37,393 nt of DNA from Candidatus Rokuibacteriota bacterium. Its GTDB lineage: Bacteria > Methylomirabilota > Methylomirabilia > Rokubacteriales > CSP1-6. The stretch is from NCBI GenBank assembly GCA_003221615.1, contig QHSQ01000119.1, positions 1 to 37,393 on the forward strand. Direction: 5' to 3'. Below, piece by piece: positions 29,391-37,393 of the stretch; position 1 is the stretch's first letter; each line of letters opens with the position of its first letter. The translations under genes were made by a program, and so were the position numbers. The notes beneath the pieces are model-generated. The model was not told the DNA's origin. It did not search any database and was given only the letters and a program-made list of their open reading frames with translations.

Positions 29391-30722
29391 ATGCTCGGGA
29401 TACCGCGCGTTTTGCTGCCTTTCGGGTTGTGCGGGCTGGTCCTCGTAGGCTGTTCGATCACCGGTAGCGCCAAACCTCCTCCCGCGGTCGAGGCGCCCAC
29501 GCGACACGTGCTGCACAATGGTGTCCGCGTCCTCGTTCAAGAATACCCCTCCAGTGAAGTCGTTGCCGTCCAGCTGTGGGTGCGTGCCGGGGGTCGGGAC
29601 GAGGCCGCGGCGGAGCTTGGTCTGGCGCACTATCTCGAGCACATGTTGTTCAAGGGGACCACGACTCGCCCGAGGGGCTTCATCGACCGCGACGTCGAGG
29701 GCGTCGGCGGGCGCATGAACGCCGGAACCTCGCTCGACTTCACCTTCTATCACGCGGTGCTGCCGGCGCCGCGCGCCGCTGCCACGATCGAGATGCTCGC
29801 CGACATCAGCGTCAATTCGACCCTCGACGAGACCGAGCTGGAGCTCGAGAAGAAAGTCGTCATCGAGGAAATGCGGCGGAGCGAAGACGCACCGCGAGGG
29901 CACCTGGCGCGACAGCTCTATAGCATGGTGTTCGACAGCCACCCGTACGGCCGCCCCGTGCTGGGCACCGCCGACATCATCCAGAAGCTCAATCGAGAGA
30001 CCCTGCTCGCCTTCTACCGGCGCCACTACGTTCCCGAGTCGTTCACGCTGGTGGTCGTGGGTCCGGTGAAGACGAGCGAGATGCTCGGCGCCGCCGAGCG
30101 CACGCTCGGTCGACTACCGAGGAGCGGGTCGCAGCGCTTGCCTCAATCGATGCCCGCCAGTCTCACGCCGAAGAAGACGGAAGTCCAGCGGCCCGGAACG
30201 TTGGCCTACCTCGGGATGGGATGGCTCGGGCCCAAGCTCGACCACGCCGACACGCCCGCCGTCGAGCTTCTCGTCTCGATCCTCGGCCAGTCGCGCTCAT
30301 CGCGGCTCGTCCAGTCGCTGCGCGAACGGCTCGCGCTCGTCAATTCGGTGAGCTCGGACTACGCTGCGCTGGAGACCGGCGGCGCGGTCACCGTGATCGC
30401 GCAGCTCGAGGCCGAGAATCTCGCCCGCGCCGAGGCCGAGATCCTGAGCGAGATCCGTCGCATCCGTGAGCAGGGGGTGACCGACGAGGAGCTCCGCCGG
30501 GCCATCACGCGCGCCGAGGCCGACCACGAGTTCGAAAGCGAGACGGCCGAGGGACGGGCGCGACTGTTCGGCCGCGCGGAGACGGTGTGGCGGCTCACCG
30601 AAGAGCTCGCGTACATCGATAGGTTGCGATCGGTCAAACCCGATCAGATCCGCCTCGCGGCTCGGCGCTACCTGGACCTGGAGCGCTACGGACGGCTCGC
30701 ATTCGTTCCTCAAGCTCGATGA
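29391..30722 (+). CDS. M16 family zinc peptidase, catalytic subunit, lipoprotein
   Basis: The ATG at 29391 begins a lipoprotein signal (lipobox VLVGC) and fits family length; upstream codons in the same frame lack coding features. The protein of 443 residues has the inverted zinc motif H-x2-E-H in LAHYLEHMLFKG (about residues 78-82) and the third ligand Glu in LELEKKVVIEEM, so it should be an active protease of the pitrilysin/PqqL/YmxG kind. It has the two M16 halves. The end overlaps the next gene, a second M16 protein without the zinc motif, as ATGA. The pair probably forms a heterodimer in the periplasm, like other bacterial M16 pairs, and degrades peptides. Confidence 0.93.
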   Translation: MLGIPRVLLPFGLCGLVLVGCSITGSAKPPPAVEAPTRHVLHNGVRVLVQEYPSSEVVAVQLWVRAGGRDEAAAELGLAHYLEHMLFKGTTTRPRGFIDRDVEGVGGRMNAGTSLDFTFYHAVLPAPRAAATIEMLADISVNSTLDETELELEKKVVIEEMRRSEDAPRGHLARQLYSMVFDSHPYGRPVLGTADIIQKLNRETLLAFYRRHYVPESFTLVVVGPVKTSEMLGAAERTLGRLPRSGSQRLPQSMPASLTPKKTEVQRPGTLAYLGMGWLGPKLDHADTPAVELLVSILGQSRSSRLVQSLRERLALVNSVSSDYAALETGGAVTVIAQLEAENLARAEAEILSEIRRIREQGVTDEELRRAITRAEADHEFESETAEGRARLFGRAETVWRLTEELAYIDRLRSVKPDQIRLAARRYLDLERYGRLAFVPQAR

Positions 30723-32023
30723 ATCGCCTCGGAGTGCCGCTTGCCTCCGCGCTTCTCGCGCTGATCGTCGCGGCCGCGAGCGCCGGGGCGCAGGAACCTC
30801 AGGTCGCCAGGCACGTCCTGCCCAACGGACTGACAGTGTTAGTCCGCGAGAACCCCGCGGTCGGCGTCGTCGCCGTCTCGCTGCAGGTTCGCGCGGGCTC
30901 TGGCTTCGAAACCGAATCGACCGCGGGCATCACGAACTTTCTCCACCGCGCGATGCTTCGCGGCACCGCCCGCCGCACGGCGGTGCAGCTGGCGACGAGC
31001 TCGGAAGACATCGGCGGTGGTCTCGACGCGAACGGCGAGGTCGAGACCGCGGAGGTGCGCGGCCAGGCGCTCGCGCGCCATTGGGAGACGCTTCTCGGGC
31101 TGGTTGCCGAGGTCGCACTGCTCCCGTCGCTGCGTGCAGACGAGATCGAAAAGGAGCGTCGGCTGCTGCTCGGCCAGATCAAGACGCGCGCTGACGCGCC
31201 CTTCTGGTTCAGCGTCGATGCCGTGCTCCGCGAGCTGTATGGAACCAATCCGTACAGCCGGAGCCAGCTCGGTTCCAAGGAGAGCATCGAGCGGATTACG
31301 CGCGCCGATCTGCTCGCGCACTACCGCGCGATCTATCAGCCCGACCGCATAGTGCTCGCCGTCAGCGGCCAGATTGAGCGCAAGCGCGTCATCAAGGCGG
31401 CCGAGCGGCTCTTCGGCAAGATGGTCCGCTCCGGGGCGGACGCGCAGAGCACGCTCACCGTCGCCGAGCCCTCGGGAGAGCGGCGGGTCATCACCCGCCC
31501 GGCTCAGCAGGCGCAGATTCTCGTCGCCTATCTCGGTCCCAGCCTCTCGGATCCCCTCTATCCGGCTGTCCGCGTGCTCGCCGCCGCGCTCGGAGGCGGT
31601 ATGGCGGGCCGCCTCTTCGTCGAGCTGAGGGATCGCCGGGGGCTCGCGTACTCGACGGGCGTGCTCACGCCGTACCGCACCGGCCCCATCTTCTTCGTCG
31701 CCTACCTTGGAACGGCGCCGGCGAGCGCCGCGGCGGCCGAGGCGGGCGTGTTGCGCGAGCTCGAGCGAGTGCGAGAAGCACCGGTGAACGGCGACGAGCT
31801 GGCGCGCGCCAAGGCGTACGTGCGCGGCCAGCTCGCGATGGATCGGCGCACGAACGCGCGCCTGGCGTGGTACATGGCCTTCTTCGAGACGGTCGGGGCC
31901 GGCTGGGACTTTCCGGACCGCTACGCCCGGGCGCTCGATGCGGTGACGGCCGAAGACGTCGCGCGGGCCGCGGAGCGCTATCTGACGCGGCCGAGCATCG
32001 TCGTGCTCCAGCCGGGGCGCTGA
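30719..32023 (+). CDS. M16 family inactive partner subunit
   Basis: A 434-residue exported protein (signal MNRLGVPLASALLALIVAAASAGA) with an M16 fold: LPNGLTVLVRENPAVGVVAVSLQVRAGS, then GITNFLHRAMLRGTARR, QPDRIVLAVSGQI and RLFVELRDRRGLAYSTG. At the zinc-motif position the sequence is NFLHRAML, with neither the first His nor the Glu of H-x2-E-H, so it cannot be catalytic by the family mechanism. It has the R-x2-Y-like RRGLAYS substrate-binding motif, as non-catalytic partners do. The start overlaps the catalytic gene by four bases (ATGA) and its stop overlaps the rhomboid ATG, so translation is coupled along the operon. Confidence 0.93.
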   Translation: MNRLGVPLASALLALIVAAASAGAQEPQVARHVLPNGLTVLVRENPAVGVVAVSLQVRAGSGFETESTAGITNFLHRAMLRGTARRTAVQLATSSEDIGGGLDANGEVETAEVRGQALARHWETLLGLVAEVALLPSLRADEIEKERRLLLGQIKTRADAPFWFSVDAVLRELYGTNPYSRSQLGSKESIERITRADLLAHYRAIYQPDRIVLAVSGQIERKRVIKAAERLFGKMVRSGADAQSTLTVAEPSGERRVITRPAQQAQILVAYLGPSLSDPLYPAVRVLAAALGGGMAGRLFVELRDRRGLAYSTGVLTPYRTGPIFFVAYLGTAPASAAAAEAGVLRELERVREAPVNGDELARAKAYVRGQLAMDRRTNARLAWYMAFFETVGAGWDFPDRYARALDAVTAEDVARAAERYLTRPSIVVLQPGR

Positions 32024-32730
32024 TGATCCCGCTCAAGGACGACGTCCCGAGCGCGACCGTCCCGTACGTCACGATCGGCCTGATCGGACTCAACGTGCTC
32101 GTGTTTCTGTATCAGGCCTCGATCGGCATCGGGGGCGATCCACGGGCCGCGGAGGCGTTCGTTTTCGAGTTCGGCGCGACCCCGTGCCGACTCACCGGCG
32201 CGTGTCGAGTGCCCGGAGATTTCCCGAGCCCGATCGCGACGATCTTCACGTCGATGTTCCTGCATGGCGGACTGCTTCACGTCGGCGGCAACATGCTCTA
32301 CCTGTGGATCTTCGGCGACAACGTCGAGGACACGCTCGGACACGGGCGGTTTGCGGCGCTTTATCTCGTGGCCGGCGTGGCCGCGGCGCTGACCCAGGTC
32401 GCCACGAACCCTCGGTCCTCCGTGCCCATGATCGGCGCGAGCGGCGCCGTCTCCGGCGTGCTGGGGGCCTACATGCTGCTCTTCCCGTTCGCGGGCGTTC
32501 ACATGCTGGTGATCTTTGGATTCTTCGCCCGGGTCGTCCGCTGGCCGGCGCTGATCGTGCTCGGCTTCTGGATCGTCATCCAGTTCCTGAGCGGGATCCT
32601 GACATTCAGCTCGACGGCATGGGGCGGGGGCGAGGCCGGTGGAACGGCCTGGTTTGCCCACATCGGGGGCTTCCTGGCGGGCATGGCCCTGCTGTTTCTG
32701 ATGCGGCCCAGGAGAGTCGCTCGCCTATAA
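32023..32730 (+). CDS. rhomboid family intramembrane serine protease
   Basis: A 235-residue membrane protein with six hydrophobic segments, the core rhomboid fold. The catalytic Ser lies in MIGASGAVSGVLG (GASG, about residue 143) and the His in AHIGGFLAGM near the C-terminus; the FLHGGLLHVGGNMLYLWIFGDNVED loop is the conserved first segment and includes the HxxxN that supports the oxyanion hole. Rhomboids cut within membrane helices of their substrates. The ATG at 32023 overlaps the preceding stop by one base, and its TAA shares one base with the next ATG (TAATG). It may be translationally coupled to both. Confidence 0.93.
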   Translation: MIPLKDDVPSATVPYVTIGLIGLNVLVFLYQASIGIGGDPRAAEAFVFEFGATPCRLTGACRVPGDFPSPIATIFTSMFLHGGLLHVGGNMLYLWIFGDNVEDTLGHGRFAALYLVAGVAAALTQVATNPRSSVPMIGASGAVSGVLGAYMLLFPFAGVHMLVIFGFFARVVRWPALIVLGFWIVIQFLSGILTFSSTAWGGGEAGGTAWFAHIGGFLAGMALLFLMRPRRVARL

Positions 32731-33539
32731 TGAAGCGCGTCATGAAACGTCCAGCGAAAGTTCGGATCGACAAGCTGCTCGTCGACAAGGGACTGATCGA
32801 GAGCCGCGAAAAGGCCGCCCGCCAGATCCTCGCCGGCGAGGTGTTCGTCGACGGCCAACTAGTGGATAAGGCGAGCGTCCTGGTAGCGCCGGGGGCCGAG
32901 GTCGAGGTCCGAGCGCGCAGCCCGTTCGTGAGCCGCGGCGGCGAGAAGCTCGTGCACGCCTTGAGCACCTTCCCGATCAAGGTCGCCGGGCGCGTCTGCA
33001 TGGACGTCGGCGCGTCCACGGGCGGATTCACCGATTGTCTGCTCCAGCGCGGCGCCGCACGGGTCTACGCGGTCGACGTCGGCACGGGCCAGCTCGACCC
33101 GCGCCTGCGCAAGGATCAGCGAGTCGTCGTGATGGAGCACACGAACGCTCGCGCGCTCGATCCGCGGGTCTTCGGCGATCAGCCGACGCTGGCGGTCATC
33201 GACGTGTCCTTCATCTCGCTCGAGAAAATCTTGCCCGCGGTGTTCGGCGTGCTCGCCTCTCGCGGCGAGGTCGTCGCGCTCGTGAAGCCGCAGTTCGAGG
33301 TCGGTCGCGAGCACGTCGCCAAGGGCGGCGTCGTTCGCGAGCCCGCCCAGCATCGGGCTGCGGTCCAGCGGCTGGCGCGTTATGCTGTGCTGCGAGGCTG
33401 GCATGTGCTTGGTGTCACTGCTTCCCCGCTGCGAGGCCCGAAAGGCAATCACGAGTTCTTCCTGCACTTCTCGACGCACGGCCGGACTGCCAGTGACCTG
33501 GAGTCGATGATCAGCCGGAGCGTCGAGGCCCTTGCGTGA
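32730..33539 (+). CDS. tlyA: TlyA family rRNA 2'-O-methyltransferase
   Basis: A product of about 269 residues with an N-terminal S4 RNA-binding domain (RIDKLLVDKGLIESREKAARQILAGEVFVDGQL) and an FtsJ-like Rossmann methyltransferase domain (SRGGEKLVHAL, CMDVGASTGGFTDCLLQRGA as the AdoMet loop, VIDVSFISLEKILPAV, and VKPQFEVG with the catalytic Lys). TlyA methylates 2'-O ribose of cytidine in 16S and 23S rRNA. Many older annotations call it hemolysin. The start may be ATG 32730 or ATG 32742; TATAAT directly precedes the first. The gene ends in a GTGA overlap with the NAD kinase gene, a conserved neighbourhood together with RecN. Confidence 0.94.
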   Translation: MKRVMKRPAKVRIDKLLVDKGLIESREKAARQILAGEVFVDGQLVDKASVLVAPGAEVEVRARSPFVSRGGEKLVHALSTFPIKVAGRVCMDVGASTGGFTDCLLQRGAARVYAVDVGTGQLDPRLRKDQRVVVMEHTNARALDPRVFGDQPTLAVIDVSFISLEKILPAVFGVLASRGEVVALVKPQFEVGREHVAKGGVVREPAQHRAAVQRLARYAVLRGWHVLGVTASPLRGPKGNHEFFLHFSTHGRTASDLESMISRSVEALA

Positions 33540-34390
33540 CCAGAGTCGGGATCGTCGCGAAGCCGGACGCGCCCCGCGCCAGGGGTGTCATCGCCGAGCT
33601 GCTTTCCTGGCTTTCCGCCCAGGGGCTCGGCGCGGTGCTCGAGAAGGAGACCGCTGACCTAGCATCCGAGGTCCCGGCAGCGGCCGGCAAGGCGGAGCTG
33701 CCGTCCCAGGTGGATCTGCTGATCGTCCTCGGCGGCGACGGGACCCTTCTCTCGATGGCCAGAGCGGTCGGCGATCTGGGCGTGCCGCTTCTCGGAGTGA
33801 ACCTGGGTGGACTCGGGTTCCTCACCGCTACGACGCTCGACGAGATGCTCCCCGCGCTCGAGGCATACCTGGCGGGCCGGATGACCATCGAAGAGCGGAT
33901 GCTCCTGGCCGCGAGGGTCGTCCGCAACGGCCAGCCGATTTGCGAATACGCGGCGCTCAACGACGTGGTCATCACGAAATCCGCGATGAGCCGCATCATC
34001 GACCTCTCGGTGTCCGTCGATGGCCGCCATGCCACCGCGTATCGCGCTGACGGCCTCATCATCTCGACCCCGACCGGATCGACCGCCTACTCGCTCTCTG
34101 CGGGTGGGCCGATCCTCTTCCCCACGATGGACGCCGTCGTCCTGACTCCCATCTGCTCGCACACCCTGACCAACCGCCCGATCGTGTTGCCGGGTGCGGA
34201 CCGTATCGAAGTGACCCTGCTGGCCGACCAGGAGGTCATGGCGACAGTCGATGGGCAGATCGGTGTCGGGCTCCGAGAGCGGGACACAGTCGAGATACGC
34301 AAAGCCGCCTCGCGCATCAGGCTCGTCCGATTTCCGCAGAAGGATTTCTTCTCCGTCCTCCGCACGAAACTCAAGTGGGGTGAGCGTTAG
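33536..34390 (+). CDS. nadK: NAD kinase
   Basis: A 284-residue NAD kinase starting at GTG 33536 within the TlyA stop (GTGA). The nucleotide-binding motif GGDGT is in LLIVLGGDGTLLSMAR (about residues 65-69), followed by LGVNLGGLGFLT, ALNDVVITKSAMSRI, and ADGLIISTPTGSTAYSLSAGGPI with the second conserved Gly/Thr/Ser-rich loop. It phosphorylates NAD to NADP with ATP. Length is normal. The order tlyA-nadK-recN is common in bacteria and supports the call. A gap of 60 bases separates it from RecN. Confidence 0.96.
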   Translation: MTRVGIVAKPDAPRARGVIAELLSWLSAQGLGAVLEKETADLASEVPAAAGKAELPSQVDLLIVLGGDGTLLSMARAVGDLGVPLLGVNLGGLGFLTATTLDEMLPALEAYLAGRMTIEERMLLAARVVRNGQPICEYAALNDVVITKSAMSRIIDLSVSVDGRHATAYRADGLIISTPTGSTAYSLSAGGPILFPTMDAVVLTPICSHTLTNRPIVLPGADRIEVTLLADQEVMATVDGQIGVGLRERDTVEIRKAASRIRLVRFPQKDFFSVLRTKLKWGER

Positions 34391-34450
34391 CGCCGTATTC
34401 GCTCGGATACCGCTTGAGGTCAGCGACGCGCTGACCTAGCATCGGCCCAG

Positions 34451-35926
34451 ATGCTCCTCGAGATCCGCGTTCGCAACTTCGCCGTGATCGACGCCGTCAC
34501 CACGACCTTCGGGCCCGGGCTCAACGTGCTGACCGGCGAGACGGGCGCGGGGAAGTCGATGCTCCTCGACGCGATCCTCCTGATCCGTGGGGCCCGTGCC
34601 CAGACCGACGTCATCCGCACCGACACCGAGACGGCGACCGTGGAGGCGGTGTTCGACGTGGCGCCACGGGGCCCGGCGGCGGCGGTGCTCGAGGAAGCAG
34701 GGCTTGGTCTCGATCAGGGCCAACTGGTGGTCCGCCGCGAGCTCTCGCGTTCGGGCCGCCACCGCGCCTTCGTCAACGACTCGCCGGTGACCGTCGGCTT
34801 GCTGGAGCGCCTCGGCGATCACCTGGTCGAGATCCACGGTCAGCATGAGCACCAGCGCCTGCTCGAGCCGTCTCGGCAGCTCGAGCTCCTGGACCGCTTC
34901 GCGGACGCCGAAGAGTTCCGCGATCGTGTGGGTGACCTGTTCGCGAAGCACCGCGCGGCGAAGGCAGAGCTCGAGCGTGCCCGCGCGGCCGAGCGCGATC
35001 GGGCCCAGCGCGAAGATCTCCTGCGCCTGCAGGTGTCGGAGCTCGACGCCGCGCGGCTCAGGGAGGGCGAGGAGGAGGGGCTGCGGGTCGAGCGTCGACG
35101 GCTCCAGCACGCCGAACGCCTAGGGCGGCTCGAAGCGGTCGACGAGCGCCTCGACGCGCTCACGCGGCTCAAGCGGAAGTACGGCGACACCGAGTCCGCG
35201 ATGCTGGCGTTCCGGGACGAGGCGGCGACCGAGCTCGAGCGGCTCGGCCGTCACGAGGCGATCCTGGCCGAGCAAGAGCGCGCGCTCGGCGAGCTGGACG
35301 CGGAGCTTTCGGCGGCAGGCCACGAGCTCGCGAAGCGGCGTCATGACGCCGCCGAGCGCCTCGCCGGTGTCACGGCGCGCGAGCTTCGACAGCTCGGCAT
35401 GGAGCGGGCCCGCTTCGAGATCGCCATCTCGCGGGCGCCGTTCGAGGAGATCGGGCCGCGGGGGCTCGACCGGGTCGAGTTCCGCCTGTCGACTAACCCC
35501 GGCGAGGACATGCGGCCGCTCGCGCGGATCGCATCGGGCGGCGAGCTCTCGCGCACGATGCTCGCCCTCAAGGCCATCCTGGCGCGCGCCGACCGCGTGC
35601 CCACGATGATCTTCGACGAGGTCGACTCGGGGATCGGCGGGCGCGTCGCGGCCGTGGTCGCTCAGAAGCTGGCCGCGGCCGCCGAGGGGCGCCAGGTTCT
35701 CTGCGTCACGCACCTGGCGCCGATCGCCGCCCGCGCCGCCCATCATGTGCGGGTCGGGAAGAGCGTGCGCGGCGGCCGGACCCGCGTCAGCGCCGATCCG
35801 GTGACCGGCGAGGCGCGCGTAGAGGAGATCGCGCGGATGGTGGCGGGGGAGCGGGTCACCGAGACCGCGCGGGGCCACGCCCGCGAGCTTCTGGGTCGGC
35901 CGGCCTCGCGAACGCGCCCTGTATAA
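34451..35926 (+). CDS. recN: DNA repair protein RecN, with a shortened coiled-coil arm
   Basis: An SMC-like ATPase. The N-terminal half has [33 protein letters not shown] (Walker A) and [12 protein letters not shown]. The C-terminal half has [27 protein letters not shown] (signature) and [14 protein letters not shown] (Walker B), [11 protein letters not shown] (switch His). The total length of 491 is about 60-70 residues less than the usual 550-560. The missing part lies in the coiled-coil arm: the sequence goes from [10 protein letters not shown] straight to [24 protein letters not shown], skipping the normal stretch that would lie between them, without any frame change. The protein keeps all catalytic motifs. 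It helps in repair of double-strand breaks. No good ribosome site precedes the ATG. Confidence 0.95.
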   Translation: MLLEIRVRNFAVIDAVTTTFGPGLNVLTGETGAGKSMLLDAILLIRGARAQTDVIRTDTETATVEAVFDVAPRGPAAAVLEEAGLGLDQGQLVVRRELSRSGRHRAFVNDSPVTVGLLERLGDHLVEIHGQHEHQRLLEPSRQLELLDRFADAEEFRDRVGDLFAKHRAAKAELERARAAERDRAQREDLLRLQVSELDAARLREGEEEGLRVERRRLQHAERLGRLEAVDERLDALTRLKRKYGDTESAMLAFRDEAATELERLGRHEAILAEQERALGELDAELSAAGHELAKRRHDAAERLAGVTARELRQLGMERARFEIAISRAPFEEIGPRGLDRVEFRLSTNPGEDMRPLARIASGGELSRTMLALKAILARADRVPTMIFDEVDSGIGGRVAAVVAQKLAAAAEGRQVLCVTHLAPIAARAAHHVRVGKSVRGGRTRVSADPVTGEARVEEIARMVAGERVTETARGHARELLGRPASRTRPV

Positions 35927-35936
35927 TGAGCACGAC

Positions 35937-37393
<1,457 letters not shown>

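Overview
This is a GC-rich, gene-dense bacterial chromosome segment. The style of the encoded proteins suggests an uncultured soil or subsurface bacterium of the Rokubacteria/Methylomirabilota (NC10) kind or a neighbouring deep-branching Gram-negative lineage. Outer-membrane and periplasmic proteins (a TonB-dependent receptor, OmpA-type and other lipoproteins, exported M16, M23 and trypsin-like peptidases) show a diderm cell. The taxonomic guess is inference. I found no rRNA, tRNA, CRISPR array, IS element or phage gene.

Region 1 (1-7500): a small lipoprotein, then a two-gene periplasmic molybdenum hydroxylase (IorA/IorB type), followed by a looser stretch of small genes. These are a CxxC...HxxC mini-protein, exported hypotheticals, a DRR-rich 82-residue protein, an Ivy-like lysozyme-inhibitor lipoprotein and an M23 peptidase. 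Two gene-poor gaps lie here; the first holds a perfect 11-bp-stem hairpin.

Region 2 (7500-13700): a DUF1344-like exported protein, a decayed gene remnant, a TonB-dependent receptor, an OmpA-domain lipoprotein followed by a frameshifted GNAT acetyltransferase, a RimJ-like acetyltransferase, a paralogue of the CxxC...HxxC mini-protein, and an SDR oxidoreductase.

Region 3 (13900-24300): accessory, stress-flavoured genes. They include DUF4242, an integral membrane protein, DUF6335, a pyridine-nucleotide/FAD oxidoreductase lacking the usual catalytic His, GlsB/YeaQ, DUF1440, a second DUF1344-like protein, DUF2071, a low-affinity iron permease-like protein, a LigD reduced to phosphoesterase plus polymerase domains, CHRD, a membrane-anchored Cys-motif protein, a GNAT and an SDR. 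Three promoter regions here carry related palindromes of the form TTACACG..GTAA, suggesting one regulator shared by several of these units.

Region 4 (24390-29100): a 35-residue membrane microprotein, a cyclic amidohydrolase, a 39-residue zinc-ribbon microprotein, a HIT protein, and the most striking locus. This is a membrane-anchored trypsin-like protease fused to a rhodanese domain whose frame is interrupted by a single TGA in the active-site loop (Y-C-S-TGA-P). It then continues for 47 more rhodanese-like codons, with a hairpin just after the TGA. The best reading is a candidate selenocysteine protein. Beside it lies an exported protein built largely from about 24 near-identical copies of QDIQAPR(S/A)G.

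Region 5 (29391-end): a tight housekeeping run on the + strand. A catalytic M16 peptidase, an inactive M16 partner, a rhomboid protease, TlyA-type methyltransferase and NAD kinase each overlap the next by 1-4 bases. RecN, with a shortened coiled-coil arm, and SecA, cut by the window end, follow.
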